This document shows positions 25,647 through 34,569 of a DNA stretch of 64,000 bases, piece after piece (within the stretch, counting starts at the first letter, position 1; every line of letters starts with the position of its first letter). The notes under the pieces are model-generated. The model saw only the letters and a program-made list of their open reading frames with translations. It was not told the DNA's origin and did not search any database. The position numbers and the translations under genes were made by a program. The stretch is taken from contig WLIV01000009.1 in the NCBI GenBank assembly GCA_009702045.1, positions 54,019 to 118,018 on the forward strand, in the 5' to 3' direction. This DNA is from Actinomycetota bacterium (GTDB lineage: Bacteria > Actinomycetota > Acidimicrobiia > Acidimicrobiales > Ilumatobacteraceae).

Positions 25647-26845
25647 CGGGCGATCGCCCCGTGCGCCGCAGCGACGCCGGTGCTGAACGACGCCTGCAGC
25701 AGATAACCGCCGGTGGGTGCCTCCCAGTCCAGCATTTCCCCGGCGACGAACACCCCGGGGAGACGTCGCAGCATCAAGTGCTCGTCGACCTCCGTGAGCG
25801 CGATACCGCCTGCCGACGAGATTGCCCGCGCGATCGGCGAGACGCCGCGCACCAGCAGTGGCACGGCCTTCACCAGGCGGGCCAGCGACTCGGGGTCGGA
25901 CGGCACGTCGTTGCCGGTTGCCTCGCGCAGCACTCCGATGGCGGCTGGCGTGAGGCTGAGTGCTCGTCGTAGCCAGGTGGACAGCGACTCCTTCGGGCGG
26001 CGACGCGCCAGACGCTGATGGATCGCCGATTGATCGAGATCGGGTTGCAGGTCGACCACGATTGTGCAGGCGCCCGTGCGCTCGACACTGGTGCGAATGG
26101 CGGCCGTCTGTGGATACACCGGGCCGGACTCCAGGCCGCTGGTGGTGATGGTGATATCGCCGCGCACCCACGTGTCGGCGACGCCGAGGGCGACGTTCTT
26201 CAGCGGCTGACCGGCGCAGCGCTCGGCAAACTCGGGCGTCCAGTCGATGAGCGCACCGCAGTTCGCCGGTTGCAGTTCGTGCACAACGACACCTGCTGCT
26301 CGGAAGCCAGCGACCCAAGCTCCGTCCGAACCCACTCGCGGCCAACTTGCCCCACCGAGGGCGAAGACCGCTGCATCGGAGGCCACCTCCACCTCGCTGC
26401 CGTCCGCTCGTCGAAAGCGTGGTGTGGTCGGTTCGGCGCCCCAGCCGATCCAACGGTGCCGAACCGCGATGCGGACCCCGAGCGCATCGAGTCGTGCCAA
26501 CCATGCGCGCAGCAGTGGTGTCGCTCGTGTCGAGTGTGGGAACACGCGGCCACTCGATCCGATGAAGGTGGTCTCGCCCAGCCCGGCGCTCCATGCGCGC
26601 AGTGCAGTGGGGTCGAATTCGCGCACGGCCGCCTGCACCACCTCGGCGTCTGCGTACCGGGCGAGCAGATCCGAGAGGTGTTCGGCGTGTGTGAGGTTCA
26701 GTCCGCTACGCCCGGCGAGCAGCAGTTTGCGGCCCACCGAGGGCATGTGCTCGTAGACAGTGACGGCCCATCCGGCAGCCGCCAGCACCTCGGCGGCGAT
26801 GAGACCTGCAGGCCCGCCACCGACGATCGAGGCTGACGGGCTCAC
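25619..26845 (-). CDS. BaiN/HI0933-family FAD-dependent oxidoreductase
   Basis: 408 residues from GTG 26845. The N-terminal dinucleotide motif is SIVGGGPAGLIAAEVLAAAG, followed by GRKLLLAGRSGLNLTHAE, which is the HI0933/BaiN family signature (usually GRKLLISGGGRCNLTN). A C-terminal FAD motif lies in VFVAGEMLDWEAPTGGYLLQ. Family members include an enoate reductase of bile acid metabolism, but most are uncharacterised. The start is supported by a TAGGTT -10 box 6 nt upstream. The gene is divergent from a CoA ligase with only 22 bp between start codons. Confidence 0.82.
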   Translation of the reverse strand: MSPSASIVGGGPAGLIAAEVLAAAGWAVTVYEHMPSVGRKLLLAGRSGLNLTHAEHLSDLLARYADAEVVQAAVREFDPTALRAWSAGLGETTFIGSSGRVFPHSTRATPLLRAWLARLDALGVRIAVRHRWIGWGAEPTTPRFRRADGSEVEVASDAAVFALGGASWPRVGSDGAWVAGFRAAGVVVHELQPANCGALIDWTPEFAERCAGQPLKNVALGVADTWVRGDITITTSGLESGPVYPQTAAIRTSVERTGACTIVVDLQPDLDQSAIHQRLARRRPKESLSTWLRRALSLTPAAIGVLREATGNDVPSDPESLARLVKAVPLLVRGVSPIARAISSAGGIALTEVDEHLMLRRLPGVFVAGEMLDWEAPTGGYLLQASFSTGVAAAHGAIARQALGGDAR

Positions 26846-26851
26846 GCCAGC

Positions 26852-26861
26852 AACCTACACT
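26852..26861. promoter_or_regulatory. Back-to-back leaderless promoters sharing two bases
   Basis: TAGGTT on the minus strand (26852-26857) lies 6 nt before GTG 26845, and TACACT on the plus strand (26856-26861) lies 6 nt before GTG 26868. The two -10 boxes overlap at the bases TA (26856-26857). Only one polymerase could open this site at a time, so the two genes would be mutually exclusive at the moment of initiation. Confidence 0.55.
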
Positions 26862-26867
26862 CGCCGG

Positions 26868-28412
26868 GTGATCGGCCTGCTTGATGACGACCCCGCTGGA
26901 ATCGGACTCGACCCGGCGATGGTGCTGCCGGCCCGGCTTGCATGGTGGGCCGAGCGCGAGCCCGACCGTCCGTTCCTCCAGGAGGTCACTGGGCGGTCAA
27001 CGACCTACGGCGAGTTCATGGTCGAGATCCGCCGCTGGTGCACGGTGCTCCGTGAGGCGGGCGTCGCCCCCGGAGATCGGCTGATGTCAATGCTGCCGGC
27101 CTCGATCGATGCTGCTGCACTGTGGATTGCTGCGGGCTCCATCGGGGCGTTGGAGGTGTCGGTCAACCCCGACCTACGCGGTTCGTTCCTGGAACATGCG
27201 CTGCGCGATCCCGACGCCCGCTGGTGTTTCGTGCGACCGGAACACGCCGACCTTCCCGGCACGGTTTCCGTGTCGGGTATCGAGACAGTGGTGGTGCCAC
27301 GTGATGGCTCGTTCACCGCTGGCGTTGAACCCGCGCAGATCGACTGTTGGCCGCAGCCCACTGATATCTCGTGCGTGATCTATACGTCGGGCACCACCGG
27401 TCCGTCGAAGGGTGTGGTGATCAGTTGGGCGCAGATTTCGTCCACGATCGGTCGCATCCCTCGCTCGTGGTTCAGCGAGGCAGACGTCGTGTACACGAGC
27501 CACCCGATGTTCCATGTCACCGCCCGCTCACCATTCCCGGCGATGAGCGATGTCGGCGGCCGCATCGTGCTGCGCGAGAAGACGTCGGTCTCCGAGTTCT
27601 GGAGCGACGTCCGCCGCTTTGGCTGCACCAGTGCCACGGTGAACACCGGGTTGATCCTCGCCGCGCCCGAGCGCGATGACGATGCCGACAACCCACTGCG
27701 GGTGGCGTTCACCGGTGGCAGTCGTGCGCTGGCACACCGTTTCGCCGCCCGGTACGCAGTGCACATGGTGGAGGCCTATGGCAGCACCGAGGCTGGTTTC
27801 CCGATCGTCTGTCGCGAGTTTCCCAGCGACGGCGGCCGCACGTGCGGGTTTCTGCGGCGCGGCTACGACGCCCGTCTGGTCGGTGAGGACGGCTGCGACG
27901 TTGCCGACGGCGAGGCTGGAGAGTTGTGGATCCACCCACCGGTGCGAACACTCATCACGCTGGGATATCTGGGGCGCGATGACCTCACGGCGAGCGCCAT
28001 CGTCGACGGGTGGTATCACACCGGCGACGCACTGCGCCGGTTGCCGGACGGTTCGTTCGAGTTCGTCGACCGCATTAAGGACACGATCCGTCGTCTCGGC
28101 GAGAACATCTCATCCACTGCGTTGGAAGCCGCGATCTGCGCCGACCCGCAGGTGGGCGAGTGTGCCGCGGTGGGTGTGCCAGATCCCGTCGCTGGTCAGG
28201 AGATCCTGATCGCCGTGATCCCCCGAACCGGTGCAGTCATCGACCCCGCCGCGCTGCACGCACGGTTGAGCGAGGTACTACCCCGGTACATGCTGCCGCG
28301 GTATCTGACAGTCGTCGCACAGTTGCCGCGAACGGCGACCAACAAGGTGCGCAAAGAGGACCTGCGCGCTCTGTTTCAACGTGACGCGGTGTGGGAGCGG
28401 CCGGCTCGATAA
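26868..28412 (+). CDS. AMP-forming acyl-CoA synthetase (ligase)
   Basis: 514 residues from GTG 26868; the reading frame is open further upstream but that part overlaps the divergent gene and its promoter. The motif IYTSGTTGPSKGVV lies near residue 170, AYGSTEAGFP near 305, WYHTGDALRR near 385 and the C-terminal Lys in RTATNKVRKEDLR near 500. It activates a carboxylic acid to its CoA ester. It resembles carnitine/crotonobetaine-type or long-chain ligases of actinobacterial catabolic clusters. Substrate unknown. Confidence 0.85.
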   Translation: MIGLLDDDPAGIGLDPAMVLPARLAWWAEREPDRPFLQEVTGRSTTYGEFMVEIRRWCTVLREAGVAPGDRLMSMLPASIDAAALWIAAGSIGALEVSVNPDLRGSFLEHALRDPDARWCFVRPEHADLPGTVSVSGIETVVVPRDGSFTAGVEPAQIDCWPQPTDISCVIYTSGTTGPSKGVVISWAQISSTIGRIPRSWFSEADVVYTSHPMFHVTARSPFPAMSDVGGRIVLREKTSVSEFWSDVRRFGCTSATVNTGLILAAPERDDDADNPLRVAFTGGSRALAHRFAARYAVHMVEAYGSTEAGFPIVCREFPSDGGRTCGFLRRGYDARLVGEDGCDVADGEAGELWIHPPVRTLITLGYLGRDDLTASAIVDGWYHTGDALRRLPDGSFEFVDRIKDTIRRLGENISSTALEAAICADPQVGECAAVGVPDPVAGQEILIAVIPRTGAVIDPAALHARLSEVLPRYMLPRYLTVVAQLPRTATNKVRKEDLRALFQRDAVWERPAR

Positions 28413-28493
28413 CCCGCCGGTCGCTGCGGTCTGTCAGATACCCGCAGGTCAGGGGTAGTATCGGGCCGGAAAGAAGTATGCCAGATCCTGCCT

Positions 28494-28521
28494 ACCTACC
28501 GGTAGGTCGGTTGTGTACACT
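28494..28521 (+). promoter_or_regulatory. TetR-type operator and promoter of the desaturase gene
   Basis: A perfect 14-bp palindrome, ACCTACCGGTAGGT, occupies 28494-28507 where the -35 region of a TACACT -10 box (28516-28521) would be. The -10 box is 8 nt before ATG 28530, so the leader is at most one or two bases. The palindrome is typical of TetR-family operators, but its regulator is not obvious here. Confidence 0.55.
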
Positions 28522-28529
28522 GATCCTCG

Positions 28530-29630
28530 ATGAGCATCGATGCACCTGCGCAGCCCCGCATTCGCACCCATTCGTTGAACGATGTGCGAGCACACATTCC
28601 CGAATCGTGTTACCGCCGCTCACCGCTCCGGGCCGCCGCCGCCCTGCTGCAAGGTGCGCTGCTCTACCTGGTGCCGTTGACCGCACTCGTGTTCATTCAC
28701 CAGTGGTGGGCGTTGCTGTTGCTGTGGCCGCTCACCGGTCTCGGTGCTGCCGGTCTGTTCGTGTTGGGTCACGACGCGTCGCATCAGGCATTGTTCGACT
28801 CGCGTCGCGCCAACCGTCTCGCCGCCCGTGCCGCAATGGTGCCGGCGCTGCACGCTGAAGCTGCCTGGGATCTCGGCCACAACCGAGTGCATCACGGCTA
28901 CACCACCCGCCAGGGTTTCGACTTCGTGTGGCATCCGCTCACCGTCGAGGAATACCGCGAACTGGGCCGCTTGGCCCGTCTGCAGCATCGCCTCGAATGG
29001 TCGTGTTTCGGTTCCGGCGCCTACTTCCTGCGCGAAGTGTGGTGGAACAAGATGTGGAAGTTCAGTGCCCCCGGTAAGCGCCACGACGATATTCAGCGCG
29101 ACAAGATCTGGGTGGGTTCGGTGGCTGGTGCCTGTATCGCCGGTTCCATCGTGCTCGGTGCGCTCACGGGCGGCCTCGGCACCGCGATCTGGATGCCGTT
29201 CAAGCTGTTCATCATCCCGTTCCTGTTGTTCATCCACGTGATCGGCTGGGCCGTCTACGTACACCACGTGGCGCCCGAGATCCGCTGGTGGGACCGCAAG
29301 GAATGGACCCAGTTCCGTGGGCAGATGGAGTCGACCACCATCTTGCACATCAACCCGGTGATCAACTTCCTGTGGATGCACAACATCATGGTGCACGTGC
29401 CGCACCACGTCGATCAGCGACTGCCGTTCCACCAGCTCCCGGCTGCCGCCACGGCGATCTCCGAGGCGTATCCGGGTGTCGTGCGGAACGCGAAGTTCCG
29501 TAGCCGCGACTACCTGCGCACCACCAAGACGTGCAAGCTGTACGACTTCACTGCGGGCACGTGGTTGCCCTACTCGGCGGCGCTGTCGCCCACGGTTGCG
29601 CCGGCTGTCGCTCCGACGCCCGCCGACTGA
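28530..29630 (+). CDS. Membrane fatty acid desaturase
   Basis: 366 residues with hydrophobic segments at about 35-75, 215-260 and a membrane-embedded helix pair. The three histidine boxes of acyl-lipid desaturases are present: HDASH near 90, HNRVHH near 120, and HVPHHVDQRLPFHQLP near 291. It introduces a double bond into fatty acyl chains in the membrane using a di-iron centre and electrons from a ferredoxin or cytochrome, none of which is adjacent. The operator upstream suggests regulation by fatty acid status. Its stop codon lies inside the hairpin at 29623-29641. Confidence 0.9.
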   Translation: MSIDAPAQPRIRTHSLNDVRAHIPESCYRRSPLRAAAALLQGALLYLVPLTALVFIHQWWALLLLWPLTGLGAAGLFVLGHDASHQALFDSRRANRLAARAAMVPALHAEAAWDLGHNRVHHGYTTRQGFDFVWHPLTVEEYRELGRLARLQHRLEWSCFGSGAYFLREVWWNKMWKFSAPGKRHDDIQRDKIWVGSVAGACIAGSIVLGALTGGLGTAIWMPFKLFIIPFLLFIHVIGWAVYVHHVAPEIRWWDRKEWTQFRGQMESTTILHINPVINFLWMHNIMVHVPHHVDQRLPFHQLPAAATAISEAYPGVVRNAKFRSRDYLRTTKTCKLYDFTAGTWLPYSAALSPTVAPAVAPTPAD

Positions 29631-29641
29631 CGCTCAGTCGG
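29623..29641. terminator. Hairpin containing both convergent stop codons
   Basis: CCGACTGA at 29623-29630 pairs with TCAGTCGG at 29634-29641 around the loop CGC. The TGA of the desaturase and the TGA of the universal stress protein are the two sides of the stem. It may act as a short bidirectional terminator. Confidence 0.45.
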
Positions 29642-30065
29642 GGCCGACGACTACCACCGGGCAGTGTGCGTGCGCAGCGACTTGCTGCGCCACCGAGCCC
29701 ATCACCAACGTGAGAAACCCGCCGTGACCACGGCGACCGATCACCACCAGGTCGGCCCCGCGGCTGGCCTCGATGAGTGGGCTGGCACCGGCACCCTGCT
29801 CGATGCGGGTGGTGACCGCAATGCCCTCGGTCTCGGCGGCGACCGCCTGCAACGCACTGGCGACGATCGCCTCACCGCACTCTTCGAGCGCCGTACCCGG
29901 ATAGGGCACCATGCCGGTGGGATCGGCGACGTAGGGGAAGTGCCAACTGTGAACGAGTTCGACTGCGTCGCCACGAACACGGGCCTCGGCGAGCGCCCAC
30001 CGCAATGCGCGCAGCGAGTTCTCCGAACCATCGATACCGACCAGGATCTTCTTCTGAGCGTTCAT
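29634..30065 (-). CDS. Universal stress protein (UspA family)
   Basis: 143 residues from ATG 30065 with a GGGAG ribosome binding site. It starts KKILVGIDGSENSLRALRWAL and ends with the ATP-binding pattern GRRGHGGFLTLVMGSVAQQV (G-2x-G-9x-G-S), so it is of the nucleotide-binding UspFG/MJ0577 type. Such proteins are induced by starvation, hypoxia or redox stress in actinobacteria. It is downstream of two SDR genes on the same strand but 97 bp away, and it may have its own promoter. Confidence 0.9.
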   Translation of the reverse strand: MNAQKKILVGIDGSENSLRALRWALAEARVRGDAVELVHSWHFPYVADPTGMVPYPGTALEECGEAIVASALQAVAAETEGIAVTTRIEQGAGASPLIEASRGADLVVIGRRGHGGFLTLVMGSVAQQVAAHAHCPVVVVGPD

Positions 30066-30162
30066 GGCGTTGCTCCCATCGAGTGCGGCGAGTTCGTGCC
30101 GCGCACTTGACGGTACCGCGGTTGCCGGGCCACGGACAGGGCCGCAGGTCAGCTGGCTGCTG

Positions 30163-30957
30163 TCAGCCCGGATCAAGACCCCGCGCCTGCTGCATGAGCG
30201 AGAACCCGTTCTGAATCGTGAGGCCACCATCCACCACGATCGGCTGACCGTTGACGAACGCCGCCTGATCGCTGGCCAACCACACGGCGGCGCTGGCGAT
30301 GTCCTCGGGTTCACCCAGACGAGCCGACGGCGTGGCGGCCAGGACGAGATCGCGCAGTCGCTCGTCGGACATGAAGCCCTTCATCGCCGGGGTCATGGTG
30401 ACCCCGGGGCAGATGCAGTTGACGCGGATGCCCAACGGTCCGAAGTCGACCGCCATCGTGCGCGTGAGGTTGATCACGGCGGCCTTGGTGGCGTTGTAGG
30501 AGATCAGCCCGGCGTCGGCGGCGAGGCCAGACAGCGATGCCGTGGAGATGATGCAGCTACCCGCAGGCATGTGCGGCACGGCGTACTTGGCACCGAGGAA
30601 CACCGATGACACGTTGGTGCGCCAGACGATGTCCCAATCGTCGACCGTGAGTTCGACCGCGTTGCCGACGCGCACCGTGGCCGCGTTGTTGAACAGCACG
30701 TCGAGTCGCCCGAATGCAGCGATGGTGTCGTTCACCATCTGCTCGACCTGGACGGGTTCCGACACATCGACTTCGATCGCAATCGAGTGGTGACCTTCGG
30801 CGGCCAGCAGATCGACGGTCTGCTGCGCCTTGTGCAGACGGACATCGGCCACGGCTACGAGGGCACCCTCGCGAGCGAAGTGTTGCGCGCTGGCACGGCC
30901 AATGCCGGAACCTGCGCCAGTGATGATGACGGCCTTGCCGTCCAGTCCGGTGTTCAT
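30163..30957 (-). CDS. Short-chain dehydrogenase/reductase (SDR)
   Basis: 264 residues. TGAGSGIGRASAQ is at residues 12-24, NNAA near 90, and the catalytic motif SYNATKAAV near 155 with a Ser in STASLSGLA. A GAGGA ribosome binding site precedes ATG 30957. It is the second gene of an operon with the SDR at 30976-31776, only 18 bp apart. Two adjacent but diverged SDRs often act on successive or stereoisomeric alcohols of one pathway; no partner enzyme narrows the substrate here. Confidence 0.85.
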   Translation of the reverse strand: MNTGLDGKAVIITGAGSGIGRASAQHFAREGALVAVADVRLHKAQQTVDLLAAEGHHSIAIEVDVSEPVQVEQMVNDTIAAFGRLDVLFNNAATVRVGNAVELTVDDWDIVWRTNVSSVFLGAKYAVPHMPAGSCIISTASLSGLAADAGLISYNATKAAVINLTRTMAVDFGPLGIRVNCICPGVTMTPAMKGFMSDERLRDLVLAATPSARLGEPEDIASAAVWLASDQAAFVNGQPIVVDGGLTIQNGFSLMQQARGLDPG

Positions 30958-30975
30958 CTGTGGTTCCTCGTCGTC

Positions 30976-31776
30976 TCAGGCGTGCAGAATCTGGCCACCG
31001 TCGACGTGCAACGTCTGACCAGTGATGAAATCGGAGTCGGCGCAGCCGAGGAACACTGCAACCGGGCCGATGTCGCGGTCGACCTCGCCCCAGCGCTTCA
31101 GCGGAATCGTGCCCGCTAACTTCGCTTCACTGCCCGGTCGGGCGTCGAAGTATGCCTTTGCTGAATCAGTGACGATCGTGGGCACCAGGCAGTTGACGTA
31201 GATGCTGTACCGGCCCCATTCGTTGGCGCCCGTGCGGGTGAGCGCGCGTATGCCCTCCTTGTTGGCGTTGTATGCGGCCGTGCCCTTCATCGCAGTGACA
31301 CCATTGCCGCTGCCGAAATTGATGATCTTGCCGCCGTGTTCGCGCATGTGCGGGAACACCGCTTGCATCCCGTACAGCGTGCCCTTGAGTCCGGTCTGGA
31401 ACGTGTAGTCCCAGGTGTCGTCGGGGAACGATTCCAGTGGGATGAAGCCGGGCGACGCCTCGGGCTTGTCGGCTGTGCCGAAACCCTGAGCGTTGTTCAC
31501 CAAGATGTCGACTCCGCCGAAGCGCTCGATCGTCGTGGCGACCATCGCGTCGACCTCTTCGCGCACGCCCACATCGCACGTGATACCCAACGCGGTGCCG
31601 CCGGTGTTGAGGATCTCGTCGACGACTTGCTCGACCGTGCCTCGTGAACGCGAAGCGACCATGACGTTCGCACCCTCGCGGGCGTACTCCAATGCGATGG
31701 CGCGGCCGATCCCTCGACCCGCGCCGGTGACGATCGCGACGCGCCCCGCCAGCCTTCCATTGCCCCCAGTTGACAT
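30976..31776 (-). CDS. Short-chain dehydrogenase/reductase (SDR)
   Basis: 266 residues from ATG 31776, with a GGGAGG ribosome binding site; longer upstream starts would read through a low-complexity C-rich region and were rejected. VTGAGRGIGRAIALE is at about residues 15-29, NNAQGFG near 95, and the active-site region is NFGSGNGVTAMKGTAAYNANKEG with Tyr and Lys. It probably reduces or oxidises a keto or hydroxy group, with the following SDR as operon partner. The promoter region contains unusual tandem repeats and a long hairpin. Confidence 0.85.
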   Translation of the reverse strand: MSTGGNGRLAGRVAIVTGAGRGIGRAIALEYAREGANVMVASRSRGTVEQVVDEILNTGGTALGITCDVGVREEVDAMVATTIERFGGVDILVNNAQGFGTADKPEASPGFIPLESFPDDTWDYTFQTGLKGTLYGMQAVFPHMREHGGKIINFGSGNGVTAMKGTAAYNANKEGIRALTRTGANEWGRYSIYVNCLVPTIVTDSAKAYFDARPGSEAKLAGTIPLKRWGEVDRDIGPVAVFLGCADSDFITGQTLHVDGGQILHA

Positions 31777-31829
31777 GTCTGTCAACCTCCCACATTCGAG
31801 GCCTCCAGGCAAGCACCCCCCACCCACGT

Positions 31830-31867
31830 CCCCCACCCAGGCCCCCCACCCAGGCCCCCCACCCAGG
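31830..31867. repeat. 13-bp C-rich tandem repeat, about three copies
   Basis: The unit CCCCCCACCCAGG repeats without gaps at 31842-31854 and 31855-31867, preceded by a copy with five C (31830-31841). It lies between divergent genes, next to the long hairpin at 31869-31920. Such G/C-tracts can form unusual structures and vary in copy number. Confidence 0.8.
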
Positions 31868-31868
31868 C

Positions 31869-31920
31869 CTTCGTGTCCCACATCGGCCACGGAGCGCCGT
31901 GGCCAAAGTGGGACACGAAG
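31869..31920. repeat. Long two-part hairpin in a divergent intergenic region
   Basis: CTTCGTGTCCCAC (31869-31881) pairs with GTGGGACACGAAG (31908-31920), 13 perfect base pairs. After a 3-nt internal loop on each side, GGCCACGG (31885-31892) pairs with CCGTGGCC (31897-31904) around the loop AGCG. It lies upstream of both the SDR gene and the ATPase gene, where a terminator is not expected, so it may be a regulatory structure or a mobile palindromic element. Confidence 0.75.
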
Positions 31921-31992
31921 CGGGACAAGTGGCGGGGGTGGGGAGGACCGTGTGCCCTTTCCCCGGCAGCGAATCCGTGGTGCACTCAACAG

Positions 31993-34569
31993 ATGGACAA
32001 CGGCCTGAGCTCGGTGGAGGCGACGCTGCGTCGCGAACGGGACGGCCCGAACCTGCTGCCCACGGTGGGCAGGCCGTCGCTCTTGCGTCGGTTCGTGGGC
32101 GAACTGGTGCACTTCTTCGCGCTGATGCTGTGGGTTGCTGGTGTGCTGGCAGTGATCGGTGGCATGCCCCAGTTGGGGATCGCGATCTTCGGCGTGATTC
32201 TGATCAACGCCGTGTTCTCCTTCGTGCAAGAGAACCGCGCGGACAAAGCCGCTGAGCGTTTGCGAGCCCTCTTACCGACCCGCGTCACCGTACGTCGTGA
32301 TGGTCGCGCACAGACCGTCGACGCAGCAGACGTGGTGTTGGGTGATCGGTTGTTGGTCGAAGGTGGAGATCGGATTCCCGCTGACGCGGAGACGGTGCTG
32401 GCCAACGGGTTGCTGCTGGACACCTCGTTGCTGACCGGGGAGAGCACGCCGACGACGATCACGGTCGGCGACACGATGCACGCCGGCACATTCGTGGTGG
32501 AAGGAACTGCCGAGGCAGTGGTGATGGCAGTGGGTGCTGCATCGCGGTTGGCGGCGATTGCGCAACTCACCACCGCCACGGCGAAGCCGAAGACTCCACT
32601 GACGCTCGGTCTCGCAGTCGTGGTGCGCATGGTGGCGTTCATGGCTCTCGGACTGGGCGGGTTGTTCTTCGGCGTGTCGATGCTGCTGGGCAACAGCGCC
32701 AAGGATGGCTTCGTGTTCGCCATCGGTGTCACGGTGGCACTGGTACCCGAAGCGCTGCTGCCGACGGTGACGCTCGCACTGGCGTGGGGCGCGGAGCAGA
32801 TGGCCAAACGCAATGTTCTGGTGCGCACGCTGGAGGCCGTGGAGACGCTGGGGTCGACCACATTCATCTGCACGGATAAGACGGGCACGTTGACGATGAA
32901 CCAGATGACGGTCGTCGCCGCATGGACGCCCGCCGGCGAGGCAGTGGTCAACGGCCTCGGCTATGGGCCGACGGCGGATGTGGCTACGACCGGTGATCGC
33001 CAGGTGATCGCTGCCCTGGCCCTCGCCGGCGCCCGCTGCGCAACTGGGTACGCGTTCGAGAAGGAAGGGAAGTGGTTGGCGCACGGCGACCCGATGGAGG
33101 CCGCGGTCGACGCATTCGCCCATCGCCTGGGAATCGACACCGAGTCCGATCGCACGCAACGCCCTGAGAGCGCGCGCTTCCCGTTCGATCCGCGGCGCCG
33201 ACGGATGTCGGTGGTGATCGACGGTGAGGTGGTGGTGAAGGGTGCGCCGGATCAGTTGCTGCCGTTGTGTGCGGTGATTGACGGGGCTGACGCAGCGGTG
33301 GGGGCGATGACGACGCGCGGCCTGCGCGTCTTGGCGGTTGCGCATCGCCGACACCTCGGCGTCGCCGTGACGGATGCGGAGGATGCCGAGCGCGACCTGC
33401 ATCTGCTGGGTCTGCTGGGTCTACAGGATCCGCCTCGGCCCGATGTGCACGCGGCGATCGCCGCCTGTCGATCTGCGCGGGTGAAGATCGCGATGGTTAC
33501 CGGCGATCATCCGGAGACGGCAGCGGCGATCGCAACTGAGGTCGGGTTGCGCTGGCCCGATGATCCCGTGCTCATCGGTGCGGAACTGCCCAACGACCTC
33601 GCGGAACTCGGCGCGCTGCTCGACCACGACGGGGTGGTCATCGCCCGCGTCTCGCCTGAGGACAAACTGCGCATCGCTCGCGCGTTGCGCGCTCGTGGCC
33701 ATGTGGTGGCGATGACCGGCGACGGTGTGAACGATGCGCCGGCCCTGCACGAGGCCGACATCGGAATCGCGATGGGCCTCTCGGGTACCGATGTCGCTCG
33801 CGAGGCGGCCGATCTGGTGTTGCTCGATGACCACTTCGCGAGCATCGTCGCCGGTATCGAACAGGGCCGCGCGACGTACGTGAACCTGCGCAGATTCCTC
33901 ACGTATCACCTCACCGACAACGTGGCGGAGTTGACTCCGTTCCTCGTGTGGGTGCTGTCGGGCGGTCGCTTTCCGTTGGCGCTCGGTGTGTTGCAGATCC
34001 TGGCGCTCGACATCGGTACCGACACGCTGTCAGCCGTGGCACTGGGTGCCGAGCCCCCCAGCACACACCTCATCGAGGGTCCACCGGTCGCCGGTCGGCT
34101 GATGAACGCCACCGTCGTGCGCCGGGCGTTCGGGCTGTTGGGCCCGACGATCGCGACGATGTCGATGCTGGCGTTCATCGTGTCGATGTGGGCCGAGGGG
34201 TGGGGCCCGAACCAGCCGTGGCCGAATGCCCACGGCCTCGCGGCAGCCTCGGGTGCAGCGTTCCTCACCGTGGTGTTCGGGCAGAAGGCCAACGCCTCAG
34301 CGTGTCGTAGCTCCACGCGTCGTCCCGGGCAGTTGGGGTGGACATCGAACCGGTTGCTGATCTACACCGGGGTGATCGAGTTGGCGTTCGCGCTGACGGT
34401 CGTGTTTGTGGACCCGATCGCCCGCCAGCTGAAGCAGGCCAACCCTCCGCTGTGGGGTTGGGCCGTGGCGCTGGCGTCGATGCCGGTGGTGCTGTTGGTG
34501 GATGCGCTCGACAAGCGGCGCCGTGTCAGACATCGAGTTGGTGGCCCAAGGCCTGCACTGTCTCGATGA
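31993..34569 (+). CDS. P-type cation-transporting ATPase
   Basis: 858 residues from ATG 31993, which gives the family's normal N-terminus (GLSSVEATLRRERDGPNLLP). TGES is near residue 154, the ion-site helix carries PEALLPTVTLALAWG near 253, the phosphorylated Asp is in CTDKTGTLTMN near 296, and TGDGVNDAPAL near 575. There are about ten membrane segments. It resembles P2-type Ca2+ or Na+/K+ pumps, but the helix-4 motif is PEALLP and not PEGLP, so the ion is uncertain. Its 3' end overlaps the convergent nitronate monooxygenase gene by 44 bp. Confidence 0.88.
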   Translation: MDNGLSSVEATLRRERDGPNLLPTVGRPSLLRRFVGELVHFFALMLWVAGVLAVIGGMPQLGIAIFGVILINAVFSFVQENRADKAAERLRALLPTRVTVRRDGRAQTVDAADVVLGDRLLVEGGDRIPADAETVLANGLLLDTSLLTGESTPTTITVGDTMHAGTFVVEGTAEAVVMAVGAASRLAAIAQLTTATAKPKTPLTLGLAVVVRMVAFMALGLGGLFFGVSMLLGNSAKDGFVFAIGVTVALVPEALLPTVTLALAWGAEQMAKRNVLVRTLEAVETLGSTTFICTDKTGTLTMNQMTVVAAWTPAGEAVVNGLGYGPTADVATTGDRQVIAALALAGARCATGYAFEKEGKWLAHGDPMEAAVDAFAHRLGIDTESDRTQRPESARFPFDPRRRRMSVVIDGEVVVKGAPDQLLPLCAVIDGADAAVGAMTTRGLRVLAVAHRRHLGVAVTDAEDAERDLHLLGLLGLQDPPRPDVHAAIAACRSARVKIAMVTGDHPETAAAIATEVGLRWPDDPVLIGAELPNDLAELGALLDHDGVVIARVSPEDKLRIARALRARGHVVAMTGDGVNDAPALHEADIGIAMGLSGTDVAREAADLVLLDDHFASIVAGIEQGRATYVNLRRFLTYHLTDNVAELTPFLVWVLSGGRFPLALGVLQILALDIGTDTLSAVALGAEPPSTHLIEGPPVAGRLMNATVVRRAFGLLGPTIATMSMLAFIVSMWAEGWGPNQPWPNAHGLAAASGAAFLTVVFGQKANASACRSSTRRPGQLGWTSNRLLIYTGVIELAFALTVVFVDPIARQLKQANPPLWGWAVALASMPVVLLVDALDKRRRVRHRVGGPRPALSR

